In this document: positions 19,008 to 27,815 of the stretch, piece after piece
Layout of the letters: every line of letters begins with the position of its first letter
How positions within the stretch are numbered: position 1 is the stretch's first letter
Source: Sporosarcina sp. FSL K6-1522
GTDB lineage: Bacteria; Bacillota; Bacilli; Bacillales_A; Planococcaceae
DNA: 64,000 bases
Assembly (NCBI RefSeq): GCF_038622445.1
Contig: NZ_CP152019.1
Span: 4,004,501-4,068,500 of the forward strand
Direction: 5' to 3'
Position numbers and translations under genes: made by a program
Notes under the pieces: generated by a model
The model's input: the letters and a program-made list of their open reading frames with translations, nothing else
What the model was told of the DNA's origin: nothing
The model's database searches: none

Positions 19008-19217
19008 TTATCCAATTACGACGACAGCGTCGCCTTCTTGAACAAAGTCCCCTTCTGCTACTTTGATTTCTTTTATAGCCCCTGCATCTGTTGCTTCAAT
19101 CGGAATTTCCATTTTCATTGATTCTAAAATAACAACTACGTCCCCTGCTACTACTGTATCCCCTTCACGCACTTCGATTTTCCATACGCTTCCACTCATC
19201 GGTGATTGAATGTCCAT
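19008..19217 (-). CDS. Biotin carboxyl carrier protein (stand-alone, 69 residues)
   Basis: A 69-residue biotinyl domain with the biotin-attachment motif ESMKM centred on lysine 35 and the symmetrical strands SPMSGSVWKIEVREGD and IKEIKVAEGDFV. It is about the minimum size for a functional carrier and lacks the N-terminal linker of AccB, like the small YngHB protein of B. subtilis. It should shuttle carboxybiotin between the biotin carboxylase encoded at 6789-8144 and the carboxyltransferase encoded at 20047-21576. A lipoyl role is possible for this fold, but the methionines flanking the lysine favour biotin. Confidence 0.9.
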   Translation of the reverse strand: MDIQSPMSGSVWKIEVREGDTVVAGDVVVILESMKMEIPIEATDAGAIKEIKVAEGDFVQEGDAVVVIG

Positions 19218-19231
19218 TATTTTTTCCCCCT

Positions 19232-20017
19232 TTATTTTCCTTGCCAGCTTGGTTTTCTTTTTTCCAAAAATGCCGATGCGCCTTCTTTCAAATCTTCACT
19301 TTGAAAGGACACAAGCCGCAATGTCGATAAATAATCAAAGGACTTCATAAAATCCATTTGTTCTGTTGTAAAATAAGCATCCATGCCCAAACTAACCGCT
19401 AATGGACTGTGTGAGGCCACCGTTTTTGCCAATGCCCACGTCTCCTCTTCCAACTGGTCATGTGGGACAATTCGGTGAACTAGTTCATAGTCTTTGGCTT
19501 TTTCCGCATCAATGATTTCAGCCGTCAGCATCAGCTCCATCGCGCGTCGATTGCCCACCGCTCGTCTTACCCATGGCAAAATGACAAACGGGACAAGCCC
19601 CAACTTTAACTCAGTCAGCCCTAGCTTCGCCTGATTGGAGGCAATCGCTAGATGTGACATCGCTACGATCCCTGTGCCGCCCCCTAATGCCGGACCATTG
19701 ACAGATGCAATGATTGGTGTTTTTACCGTAGCTCCAAGCTTAAATAACTCTGTACTTTCATGCCCTTCACGATGAAGCTCGGGAATCGATTTTTCAAAGT
19801 TGGCTTTAAACTCATTCAAGTTGCCGCCCGCCGAAAATGCTTTTCCTGCACCTGTTAAAATGATGACACGGACGTCTTGATCCTGATCGGCTGTACGAAT
19901 AGCCGTGATGAGCTCCGCTGTTAACGCTTCCGTTAAAGGATTTCGCATCTCGGGCAAATTCATCGTAATTTTGGCGATATGGTCAGTCACCTCATACAAT
20001 ATGGTTGTATAGTTCAC
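19232..20017 (-). CDS. Enoyl-CoA hydratase family protein
   Basis: A 261-residue crotonase-fold protein. The oxyanion-hole strand reads AFSAGGNLNEF rather than the common FCAGADLKE, and GLTELKLGLVPF carries the glutamate equivalent to the catalytic acid/base. The start is placed at the GTG at 20017 because GGAGG is 8 bases upstream; the ATG 21 bases earlier has no ribosome site. It is the second gene of the operon, 29 bp after the carboxyltransferase gene, so it is a good candidate for hydrating the carboxylated enoyl-CoA, as methylglutaconyl-CoA or isohexenylglutaconyl-CoA hydratases do. Confidence 0.86.
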   Translation of the reverse strand: MNYTTILYEVTDHIAKITMNLPEMRNPLTEALTAELITAIRTADQDQDVRVIILTGAGKAFSAGGNLNEFKANFEKSIPELHREGHESTELFKLGATVKTPIIASVNGPALGGGTGIVAMSHLAIASNQAKLGLTELKLGLVPFVILPWVRRAVGNRRAMELMLTAEIIDAEKAKDYELVHRIVPHDQLEEETWALAKTVASHSPLAVSLGMDAYFTTEQMDFMKSFDYLSTLRLVSFQSEDLKEGASAFLEKRKPSWQGK

Positions 20018-20046
20018 TTTTAGTACCTCCGTATCCATAAAATCTA

Positions 20047-21576
20047 TTACACGGGATGAATGGCATTCCGTTTGTCATACTTTTGCACTTGCTTCGTACG
20101 ATAAACGTTGAATCGACGAATCACTTCTGTTCGCATTTCGTCAAAACCGACCAAATCGTCAATAATGAGCTCCGAAGCGAGTTTGAATATATCGATATCC
20201 GCTGTGTACTCTTTTCTTTTTTCAGCAATAAAAGCTGGACGTTCGTCTTCAGGAAGCGCTTGAATTTTATTGAAATAAACCGCATTAACCGCTGCTTCTG
20301 GCCCCATCACAGCAATTTGTGCACTCGGCAAAGCCAATACTGCATCCGACCCAAATGCTGGACCCGCCATCGCATATAATCCTGCACCGAAGCATTTACG
20401 TACGATGATGGAAATAATCGGAACGGATGCCTCAGACAATGCGGAAATCATTTTGGCACCATGTCGGATAATGCCACTTTGCTCTACTTTGGACCCAATC
20501 ATATAGCCTGGTACATCAGACAAATACAGAAGAGGAATATCATACGCATTACAAATCATAATAAAGCGCGCCGCCTTGTCAGGAGAATCAACAAACAATG
20601 TCCCCCCCTTGACCTTCGATTGGTTGGCGACAATTCCCCTCACCTCTCCATTCAACCGTGCGAAACCTGTAATGAGTTCTGGAGCGAATAACTTTTTATA
20701 CTCAAACCAACTGCCTTCATCAATGACTTGGTCAATCAGTTCATACATATCGAATGGTGTATTCGGATTTAACGGAATGATGTCTGCAATGCTTCTGCCA
20801 CTTACTGGGCTTTTTCCTTCTTGCTTTGGCGGACTTTCCTGCCAATTTTGAGGCATATACGCTAAATAACGTTTACACGCATCAATCGCTTCCTCTTCAC
20901 TTTCAACCAGCACATCCCCTAGTCCACTTACAGAACAATGCATTTTAGCACCGCCCATTTTATCCATCGTTGTTTTTTCTCCAATCGCCATTTCTACCAT
21001 CCGCGGGGAACCGAGATAAGCACTCGAATTCTGGTCAATCATAATGACTACATCTGAAAATGCTGGGACGTAAGCTGCACCTGCTGGCGAAGGACCAAAT
21101 AACACTGTAATTTGTGGCACAACGCCCGACAATTGAATTTGGTTATAGAAAATCTTTCCGCCGTGACGTTTTCCCGGGAACACATTCAGTTGTTCAGTAA
21201 TCCTCGCCCCCGCAGAATCAATCAAATAGAGAATCGGAATTTTTAAGTCTGCAGCTTTTTCCTGTATGCGAATATTTTTTTCAACAGATTTCGGTCCCCA
21301 TGAGCCTGCCTTGACAGTTGAATCCGCCGCTAAGAAACAAACCGGACGTCCATCAATCTCACCAACCCCTGTAATACAGCCGTCTGCTGGCAAAGATGGA
21401 TCATCATTATTTGCAAAAACACCATCTTCGATAATCGAATTTGGGTCAAAAATTCTCTCTAACCGTTCGCGTACGAACATTTTTCCTTGTTCTGCATTCC
21501 GTTCATGGTATTTCTCCTGACCGCCTTTTAAAATACGTTCTTTTTCTGTATAAAATCGCTGATAATCTGCTCGCAC
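20047..21576 (-). CDS. Acyl-CoA carboxylase, carboxyltransferase subunit
   Basis: A 509-residue carboxyltransferase of the PccB/MccB/AtuC class with two crotonase-like halves. Visible signs are DSAGARITEQ in the first half (CoA site), GPSPAGAAYVPAFSD, and in the second half DVPGYMIGSKVEQSG and GPAFGSDAVLALPSAQIAVM (about 412-431). The first gene after the -24/-12 promoter, it starts with GTG preceded by GGGAGTGA. It transfers the carboxyl from biotin to an acyl- or enoyl-CoA. Sequence alone does not separate propionyl-, methylcrotonyl- and geranyl-CoA specificity, but the neighbours favour an enoyl-CoA substrate. Confidence 0.9.
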   Translation of the reverse strand: MRADYQRFYTEKERILKGGQEKYHERNAEQGKMFVRERLERIFDPNSIIEDGVFANNDDPSLPADGCITGVGEIDGRPVCFLAADSTVKAGSWGPKSVEKNIRIQEKAADLKIPILYLIDSAGARITEQLNVFPGKRHGGKIFYNQIQLSGVVPQITVLFGPSPAGAAYVPAFSDVVIMIDQNSSAYLGSPRMVEMAIGEKTTMDKMGGAKMHCSVSGLGDVLVESEEEAIDACKRYLAYMPQNWQESPPKQEGKSPVSGRSIADIIPLNPNTPFDMYELIDQVIDEGSWFEYKKLFAPELITGFARLNGEVRGIVANQSKVKGGTLFVDSPDKAARFIMICNAYDIPLLYLSDVPGYMIGSKVEQSGIIRHGAKMISALSEASVPIISIIVRKCFGAGLYAMAGPAFGSDAVLALPSAQIAVMGPEAAVNAVYFNKIQALPEDERPAFIAEKRKEYTADIDIFKLASELIIDDLVGFDEMRTEVIRRFNVYRTKQVQKYDKRNAIHPV

Positions 21577-21622
21577 TTGCGCTCACTCCCGATACACAAA
21601 TTTTTGTCTCACTCTTTATATA

Positions 21623-21638
21623 TGCAACTGCCGTGCCA
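21623..21638 (-). promoter_or_regulatory. Sigma-54 (-24/-12) promoter of the catabolic island
   Basis: Read on the minus strand the site is TGGCAC, 5 bases, TTGCA, which matches the TGGCAC-N5-TTGCW consensus at every fixed position. It lies 47 bases upstream of the carboxyltransferase GTG, leaving a 5' leader of about 35 nt. A sigma-54 activator gene is encoded divergently next to it, which strongly supports the call. Confidence 0.93.
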
Positions 21639-21697
21639 ATATTTGAAGTCGCTACAAACCTATCTTTTCTCGAAATACATGTACAACTGCTGTTAGT

Positions 21698-21743
21698 CAA
21701 CTGTGTACATACTTCACCAAACGTCCGAAAATTCACACAGTTG
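21698..21743. promoter_or_regulatory. Candidate upstream activator site (inverted repeat)
   Basis: CAACTGTGT at 21698-21706 and its exact reverse complement ACACAGTTG at 21735-21743 lie 60-120 bp upstream of the -24 element, the usual place for a sigma-54 activator's enhancer. The arm centres are 37 bp apart. A further CAACTG half lies at 21684-21689. The right arm ends 2 bp before the -35 box of the activator gene, so binding there could also control the activator's own transcription. Confidence 0.6.
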
Positions 21744-21745
21744 TA

Positions 21746-21774
21746 TTGATTGTTCGAATTAGATTCCTTACAAT
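21746..21774 (+). promoter_or_regulatory. Sigma-A promoter of the sigma-54 activator gene
   Basis: TTGATT at 21746-21751 and TACAAT at 21769-21774 are separated by exactly 17 bp, a good vegetative promoter about 90 bp upstream of the activator's start codon. Confidence 0.7.
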
Positions 21775-21863
21775 AGATAGAGTAGTGATTTTTGAAATAT
21801 GTATTCTAGTACCTGACACTTGTTTGGAAAAAATCTGTTAACTGCAAAGGAGCATACGAATCA

Positions 21864-24005
21864 TTGCGAGTTCATCAGCTATCTTCCTCAACTTTTATTA
21901 GCATCACTCGGCAAAGTACCGCAAAAGATTTGATGAAAGACTTTTTGCGCCTGCGGCAAGATATCGCCTGTGTCATTGAACAGGGGCGACTACTGGGTAT
22001 CGTTACGAAGTATTCTTTATATCGGCTACTCTTGGAAAACGACTTATTAGATGTGTCCATTGAGCCTGTCATCATCGCAGATGTATTCACTGTCAATGAA
22101 GAAGATGATGCTTACTATGCGAAGGATTTATTAATCGAAAAAGGGATTGGACATGCTGTCGTTGTTAACAAATTCGGTCATGTGACAGGGATTATGGCGA
22201 AATCAGAGCTCATTAAAGGGTTGATTACGAGTACAGACAGTGTAGCCAATCGATTGAAATCACTCATGAACCATTTACATGAAGCTGTTATCTCTGTCGA
22301 TTTGGACATGCGCATCACATCTATTAACACCGCCGCCTTAGCACTATTCCAACTTCCAGAAGAACAATTAATGAACCGTTCCATCTCACAATACTTCTCT
22401 AACCTCACTGCCGGTTTACAAGACTCCATTCGAACCGAACAAAGCTTCATGAAACGATTATTTTTACCGAATACGACCGCAATTGCGTCTTTCATTCCCA
22501 TAAAAGAATGGACATCCGTTACTGGCGCAATGGTCGTCCTCAAAGACGTAACGGATTTTGAAAAAGTAGCACAAGAATTAGAGTCTACAAAACGTATTGA
22601 AAAAGTATTGGATAGTGCACTGGAGCTTGCGTATGATGGGGTACTTATAACCGACACAGAGGGCAAAATTACAAGAGTCAATCATAGCTTTCTCGCTTTG
22701 TTTGGCTACCAGTCACTACAGGAAGTGCTCCAGCATCCTATTAAGCAAATCATCCCGGAACTCGACTCAGACCGGAGCATCCTGCACAATGAAAAAATTG
22801 AAGGGGAACTAGTAGAGATTCGAGATAAGAAAGCAATTTTAACGCAAATGCCCATCATTCAAAACGGCAAGAAAATCGGGGCTATTTTCAAGCTTATTTT
22901 TAAACAATTAGACGTTTGGAAGGATCTCTTGCATCATATGGAGCGCTTGGAAGGTGAGATTTCTTATTATCGCGGGGAACTATTGAAAGTGTCATTTGAC
23001 AACGACCCTTTCGGCTTAATTATTTCCACGAACAAAGAGATAGAGCGTCTGAAAAAAGATGCCTATATCGCTTCACAAACTTTTTCAAACATCCTAATTA
23101 CAGGAGAAAGTGGCACTGGGAAGGAATTGCTTGCGGATGGCATTCACCAATCCTCTGGGAGACCAGGTGCCTTTATCAAGGTCAATTGTGGAGCGATTCC
23201 CGAAGAATTGTTGGAATCTGAGTTTTTTGGGTATGCGGACGGGGCTTTTACAGGGGCAAGAAAGGGCGGTAAACCTGGAAAATTTGAATTAGCAGAAGGC
23301 GGAACACTTTTTTTAGATGAGATTGGCGATATGCCATTATCTTTACAAGTCAAAATTTTACGGGTCTTGCAAGAAAAAGAGTTTGAAAGAATCGGCGATA
23401 CCAAAACAAGAAAAGCAGATGTACGCATTTTAGCGGCAACCAATAAAAATTTGCTTGATATGGTACGCGAAGGCACTTTCCGCGAGGACTTATACTACCG
23501 CATCCATGTCATTCAGCTGCATATTCCTCCCCTTCGAGAGCGAATCGAGGATATTCCACTATTATGTGAGTTTCTGTTCGATAAATTCAAATCAAAAAAG
23601 TTCAAACAAATTGAAGGTATTACGAAAGACGCACTCGCAAAACTCACACAGTACACTTGGCCAGGCAATGTAAGGGAGTTGGAAAATGTACTCGAACGCG
23701 CCTTTCATTTTTCTTCGAGTGATTGGATTGACGTAGAGCATATTCATCTTGATAGGCATCTCGTTCCTTCGATTAAAGAACGACCTTTACTACAAGTTCA
23801 GACACCGCCAAATCCGAGCACACTAACCCCTAAAGAATTAGTCTACGAAACAGAAAGATCCGTATTACTGAAAACATTGGCAAAAACCGATGGCAACCGT
23901 ACAAAAGCAGCGGAACTTCTCGGCATCAGTCGCTCAACGCTTTACTACAAACTTAAAAAATACCGCATTAAAGAACAGTCCCAGTTCAAAACTGAAGACT
24001 CCTGA
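21864..24005 (+). CDS. Sigma-54-dependent activator with CBS and PAS domains
   Basis: A 713-residue enhancer-binding protein. Residues about 10-120 form a CBS pair, about 130-230 and 245-345 look like two PAS domains, and 400-640 is the AAA+ domain with Walker A GESGTGKE at 414-421, the sigma-54-contacting GAFTGA at 460-465 and Walker B TLFLDEIGD at 481-489. A Fis-type helix-turn-helix (NRTKAAELLGISRSTLYYKL) ends the protein. The start is TTG with AAAGGAG upstream. It is divergent from the island with its -24/-12 promoter and is almost certainly its regulator, comparable to BkdR of B. subtilis. The CBS pair may sense a nucleotide or CoA-type ligand. Confidence 0.93.
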   Translation: MRVHQLSSSTFISITRQSTAKDLMKDFLRLRQDIACVIEQGRLLGIVTKYSLYRLLLENDLLDVSIEPVIIADVFTVNEEDDAYYAKDLLIEKGIGHAVVVNKFGHVTGIMAKSELIKGLITSTDSVANRLKSLMNHLHEAVISVDLDMRITSINTAALALFQLPEEQLMNRSISQYFSNLTAGLQDSIRTEQSFMKRLFLPNTTAIASFIPIKEWTSVTGAMVVLKDVTDFEKVAQELESTKRIEKVLDSALELAYDGVLITDTEGKITRVNHSFLALFGYQSLQEVLQHPIKQIIPELDSDRSILHNEKIEGELVEIRDKKAILTQMPIIQNGKKIGAIFKLIFKQLDVWKDLLHHMERLEGEISYYRGELLKVSFDNDPFGLIISTNKEIERLKKDAYIASQTFSNILITGESGTGKELLADGIHQSSGRPGAFIKVNCGAIPEELLESEFFGYADGAFTGARKGGKPGKFELAEGGTLFLDEIGDMPLSLQVKILRVLQEKEFERIGDTKTRKADVRILAATNKNLLDMVREGTFREDLYYRIHVIQLHIPPLRERIEDIPLLCEFLFDKFKSKKFKQIEGITKDALAKLTQYTWPGNVRELENVLERAFHFSSSDWIDVEHIHLDRHLVPSIKERPLLQVQTPPNPSTLTPKELVYETERSVLLKTLAKTDGNRTKAAELLGISRSTLYYKLKKYRIKEQSQFKTEDS

Positions 24006-24036
24006 ATAGCCGATAGCCATAATTCATCCCAGACAA

Positions 24037-24071
24037 AAATCCCTTCACCACATGACAAGGTGAAGGGATTT
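24037..24071 (-). terminator. Terminator of the TRAP operon
   Basis: A 13-bp perfect stem AAATCCCTTCACC/GGTGAAGGGATTT with a 9-nt loop lies between the convergent activator and TRAP permease genes. On the minus strand it runs into TTTTT; on the plus strand the tail is weak but it may also stop activator transcription. Confidence 0.85.
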
Positions 24072-24086
24072 CTACGTGCTCTTATC

Positions 24087-26111
24087 TTAAGACGCTACAA
24101 CTACTTCTTCATCTTCGTTATCTTTGTTACGCGTCATCCATTGAACCGCAACCAATGCAACGAATAGTACAAGTCCTACAATATCTGTAATCGTCTCTGG
24201 GTAGATTAAGAGTAACCCTGTGCCTACTGCTAACAAGCGCTCAAGCCAATTGCACTTGCGGTACCAATAGCCAATCATACCGGCACCAATGGCAATCATG
24301 CCGACAATGGCTGTCATCACAACCCATAGGATTTCTGGTATCGAGGCACCCATCATTAACAGGGCTGGATTGAATACGAACATATACGGAATTATAAATG
24401 CCGCAATGGCAAGCTTTGCCGACGTAACACCCGTTTTGATGGGATCCCCACCAGATATCCCTGCTGCCGCAAAAGCAGCAAGTGCAACCGGCGGTGTAAT
24501 GTCTGCAATAATCCCAAAATAGAACACAAATAGATGCGCCGATACTGCTACAACGATTGGCACCGTTGCATCTGGCGTATCCAACATCAGCAATGTAATA
24601 ATTGCTGGTGCAGCAATTGTTGACGTGATAACATAGTTCGCTGTTGTCGGTGAACCCATACCAAGCACAATTGCCGCAAGCATTGTAAAGAACAATGTAA
24701 GGAAGATATTTCCGCCAGCAGCCGAAATCAACCCTGTTGCTAAGCTCAAGCCTAACCCCGTCTTAACAACAACCCCAACAATAATCCCCGCGCATGCCGT
24801 CGCTGCAGCAACAGCGAGTGCTGTACGCGCTCCGTCAACCAATGCATGAATCATATCTTTGAAACCAAGACGCGTTGACTTGTCAAACGAACTGACAACA
24901 ATTGTTAATACAATCCCCAACAGTGCAGCTTTCATTGTTGGAATACCGATTAAGAGGAAGACAATAATCCCGAGTATCGGCAATAGTAAATAGATTTTCT
25001 TCAGTGTTTCTTTGCGATCAGGGATTTGATCTTCCGACATCCCTTTTAGCCCAACACGCTTCGCTTCAAAATGCGTCATAATCCAAACACCTGTAAAATA
25101 TAAAAGTGCTGGAATAGCAGCTGCTTTCGCAATTTGCCAATACGTTACGCCGCCAATGAATTCAACCATCAGGAAGGCAGCAGCCCCCATAATCGGTGGC
25201 ATAATTTGCCCACCAGTCGACGCAGCAGCTTCAACCCCACCGGCAAACTCCTTTTTATAGCCCAACTTTTTCATCATGGGAATCGTATAAGAACCTGACC
25301 CCACAACGTTGGCAACAGAGCTTCCTGAAATCGTCCCTTGTAAGGCACTTGAGAAAATGGCGACCTTTGCAGGGCCTCCGACTAATCGCCCCGCTAACAC
25401 AACCGCAAGATCGTTGAAATAGTTACCGACACCCGTTTTCACCAAGAAAGATCCAAATAATAAGAACACGAAGATGAACGTTGCGGATACACTAATCGGT
25501 GTCCCTAATATTCCATCTGTTGTAAAGAACATCAATTGAACGAGGCTTTCAAGGTCCTGCCCACGATGCGCAAGGAACCCGGGAAAGTATGGCCCGAAAA
25601 ATGCATAGACCAAAAATGTGCTTGCAATAATCGTAATCGGCAAGCCAACCGCTCGTCTCGCTGCTTCTAACGTGAGTAATATGGCTAAAATCCCAATGAT
25701 GAGATCTAGCGTCGAAACTCTCCCTACCCGTAACACAAGATCATCGATGAGTATCGGCCAATATAGACCTACACCTATCGAGAGTAGTGACAAAATCACA
25801 TCATAGAAGGGTACCTTATTGCGTTTGACGCCAATCTTCTTCCTTGCCGGGAATAATATGAAGATAAGTGCTAATGCAAATCCTAAGTGAATAGAACGTT
25901 GGACATACGCGGTAAAGGGAGTACCTATCGCCGTATATAATTGAAAGACCGAAAATGCTAGTAAACCAAAAAAGACAATCTTCTTAAAAATACCGCCCAC
26001 ATTGCGTGTATTCGATTCCGGGTCATACTTTTGAAGAATCTCTAACTGTTCTTCTTCCGTAAGCATCTTGAATTCCTCTGTTTCCTCATGCTGCTTTGGT
26101 TCTGTTGTCAT
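24087..26111 (-). CDS. TRAP transporter fused permease (TAXI type)
   Basis: A 674-residue integral membrane protein that fuses the small (DctQ-like) and large (DctM-like) TRAP permease parts, as usual for TAXI systems. After a cytosolic N terminus there are many hydrophobic segments; the DctM half shows SGSSVANVVGSGSYTIPMMK (about 261-280), AASTGGQIMPPIMGAAAFLM and GMGSPTTANYVI. It imports a solute delivered by the binding protein encoded at 26703-27713 using an ion gradient. It overlaps the DUF1850 gene by 26 bp, which points to translational coupling. The substrate is unknown; glutamate and other dicarboxylates are known for some TAXI systems. Confidence 0.92.
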   Translation of the reverse strand: MTTEPKQHEETEEFKMLTEEEQLEILQKYDPESNTRNVGGIFKKIVFFGLLAFSVFQLYTAIGTPFTAYVQRSIHLGFALALIFILFPARKKIGVKRNKVPFYDVILSLLSIGVGLYWPILIDDLVLRVGRVSTLDLIIGILAILLTLEAARRAVGLPITIIASTFLVYAFFGPYFPGFLAHRGQDLESLVQLMFFTTDGILGTPISVSATFIFVFLLFGSFLVKTGVGNYFNDLAVVLAGRLVGGPAKVAIFSSALQGTISGSSVANVVGSGSYTIPMMKKLGYKKEFAGGVEAAASTGGQIMPPIMGAAAFLMVEFIGGVTYWQIAKAAAIPALLYFTGVWIMTHFEAKRVGLKGMSEDQIPDRKETLKKIYLLLPILGIIVFLLIGIPTMKAALLGIVLTIVVSSFDKSTRLGFKDMIHALVDGARTALAVAAATACAGIIVGVVVKTGLGLSLATGLISAAGGNIFLTLFFTMLAAIVLGMGSPTTANYVITSTIAAPAIITLLMLDTPDATVPIVVAVSAHLFVFYFGIIADITPPVALAAFAAAGISGGDPIKTGVTSAKLAIAAFIIPYMFVFNPALLMMGASIPEILWVVMTAIVGMIAIGAGMIGYWYRKCNWLERLLAVGTGLLLIYPETITDIVGLVLFVALVAVQWMTRNKDNEDEEVVVAS

Positions 26112-26622
26112 TCAAGTTTCCCCCTCTCAGCATTTGATAGTAGGACAATTTCGTTACACTAAATGCGTACGACTTTCCTCTTTCCAATTGCTGTTTCAAA
26201 TTTATTTCCTTATTCAAATAACGAAAAGCTAAATCGGCATCGACATCACCGATTAATAAGACAAATGAATCAATGACATTATCTTCATATGTAAGCGTAT
26301 ACAAACCATCTTGAAAAGAAAACGTTTCTCCTTCTTCTGCCGAGCCTGGTAAACCGATTGCTAAATCTTCATATTGCATGGATAATAGCTGGATTTTTTG
26401 ATTAGCCGTCACTTCATAAGTCTCAAAGACATCCGACAAATGAATGGAATGCACGTATCTTATCTGGAATCCACGTTCACTTTCAAGTGGCAGATAATAA
26501 ACCTTAGGATTTTCTGTTCGATGTTCTGTGAAAGTAAATGCCTCTTTCATGGGTATAAAAAAGATGATTAGCCCTACAAACGCTATAAACAGAATGGGCG
26601 GAACGACTATTTTCCTGTTCAT
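26086..26622 (-). CDS. DUF1850 family protein of the TRAP operon
   Basis: A 178-residue protein with one N-terminal membrane segment (about residues 6-25) and a predicted extracytoplasmic remainder, matching the DUF1850 family that accompanies TAXI TRAP genes. The RYVHSIHLSDVFETYEV segment (about 54-70) holds the family's histidine-serine-aspartate pattern. The start is the ATG at 26622, which has AAAGGAAG 6 bases upstream; an in-frame longer form has no ribosome site. It lies between the solute-binding protein and permease genes and may help the binding protein dock, though no function is established. Confidence 0.8.
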   Translation of the reverse strand: MNRKIVVPPILFIAFVGLIIFFIPMKEAFTFTEHRTENPKVYYLPLESERGFQIRYVHSIHLSDVFETYEVTANQKIQLLSMQYEDLAIGLPGSAEEGETFSFQDGLYTLTYEDNVIDSFVLLIGDVDADLAFRYLNKEINLKQQLERGKSYAFSVTKLSYYQMLRGGNLNDNRTKAA

Positions 26623-26702
26623 CCGCTTCTTCCTTTCAATCATAAAGGTAAAGAATGGGACGGCTGAAGCCGAATGCCTCACCGCCCCGTTCTAGTCATT
26701 CC

Positions 26703-27713
26703 TTACTTGCCATTCACTTCATCAAAATATTTTTGTGCACCAGGGTGAACCGGAATACCGATCCCATCCAGACCTTTTTCAGCCTGAATTAACTTCCCTT
26801 TTGCATGTTGAAGTTTAGATGCATTATCATAAATCGCTTTTGTAATTTGGTAACCAAGCTCTTCCGGTATATCGTTTTGGATTGCTAGCATTGCACCTAC
26901 AGAAACTGCTGGTGTCTCTGCTGCCAAACCGTACGTACCTGCTGGAATGATTTCTTTTGCATAGTACGGGTATTTTGCAATCAATGCGTCTGCTTTGTCG
27001 TCTTCAACTGGTACAACAAAGACTTTTGCCACTGCGTTCAATCCTTCAACAGCACCTGTTGGTGTACCTGCTGTGATGAATGCTGCATCGATTTGACCCG
27101 CTTGCAGACTTTCTTGTGACTCTCCAAAATCAAGGCTCTGTGGCTTAATATCATCCATTGTTAGGCCATGAATTTCTAGCAACTGCTCCGCATTCGCATA
27201 CGTACCTGATCCAGGCGCACCTACGGAAACTTTTTTACCTTTTAAATCTTCGTATGTTTTAATACCGCTCTTATCTAGTGTAATCAGTTGAACCGTTTCA
27301 GGGTACAGCGCACCGATTGCCGATACATTATCAATTACATCACCGTCAAACATCAACTCACCTTTTGAAGCATAATATGCGATGTCTGTTTGAACAAATG
27401 CGATTTCCGCATCTCCATCCTTCAATGAAGTCATGTTTGCAGCAGATGCCTGTGATACTTCTGCCGTTGTTTTAATGCCCGTCTCCTCGCCGATAAACTC
27501 AGCAAAAGACCCTCCTAGTGGGTAATACGTTCCTTGTGTTCCACCTGTTAAAATACTAAGGAATTTGTATTCTTGTTCTTTTTTTTCTCCCGTATCAGCA
27601 GGTTCTTTTTCTGAACCCGTGCTACCGCCTTTATCGCCTGAACCACAAGCCGATAGTACGAGTAATGCGATAATCGTCATGAATGCGAACAAACGTAATT
27701 TCTTTTTCTGCAT
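26703..27713 (-). CDS. TAXI family TRAP solute-binding lipoprotein
   Basis: A 336-residue binding protein with a lipoprotein signal peptide ending in LSAC (Cys 22), followed by a Gly/Ser/Glu/Lys-rich linker. The mature part shows ILTGGTQGTYYPLGGSFAEF, the TAXI signature region, and VGAPGSGTYANAEQLLE (about 167-183). It should capture a small, probably anionic, solute outside the membrane and hand it to the fused permease. It is the first gene of the operon, with a cre box about 103 bp upstream. Its nearness to the catabolic island suggests, but does not prove, that it feeds that pathway. Confidence 0.92.
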   Translation of the reverse strand: MQKKKLRLFAFMTIIALLVLSACGSGDKGGSTGSEKEPADTGEKKEQEYKFLSILTGGTQGTYYPLGGSFAEFIGEETGIKTTAEVSQASAANMTSLKDGDAEIAFVQTDIAYYASKGELMFDGDVIDNVSAIGALYPETVQLITLDKSGIKTYEDLKGKKVSVGAPGSGTYANAEQLLEIHGLTMDDIKPQSLDFGESQESLQAGQIDAAFITAGTPTGAVEGLNAVAKVFVVPVEDDKADALIAKYPYYAKEIIPAGTYGLAAETPAVSVGAMLAIQNDIPEELGYQITKAIYDNASKLQHAKGKLIQAEKGLDGIGIPVHPGAQKYFDEVNGK

Positions 27714-27815
27714 ACTAAATTCCCCCTTTTCTGGTAAGATTGTAATAATCTCAATTCACATTCTATCATGAATACTCACTACTTTACCAATCTATTTTTT
27801 AAATAAATCAGTTAT

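Noticed and set aside
27714..27815. Possible second sigma-54 promoter before the TRAP operon
   Set aside because: No TGGCAC-N5-TTGC match on either strand; only sigma-A-like boxes with poor spacing and the cre site.
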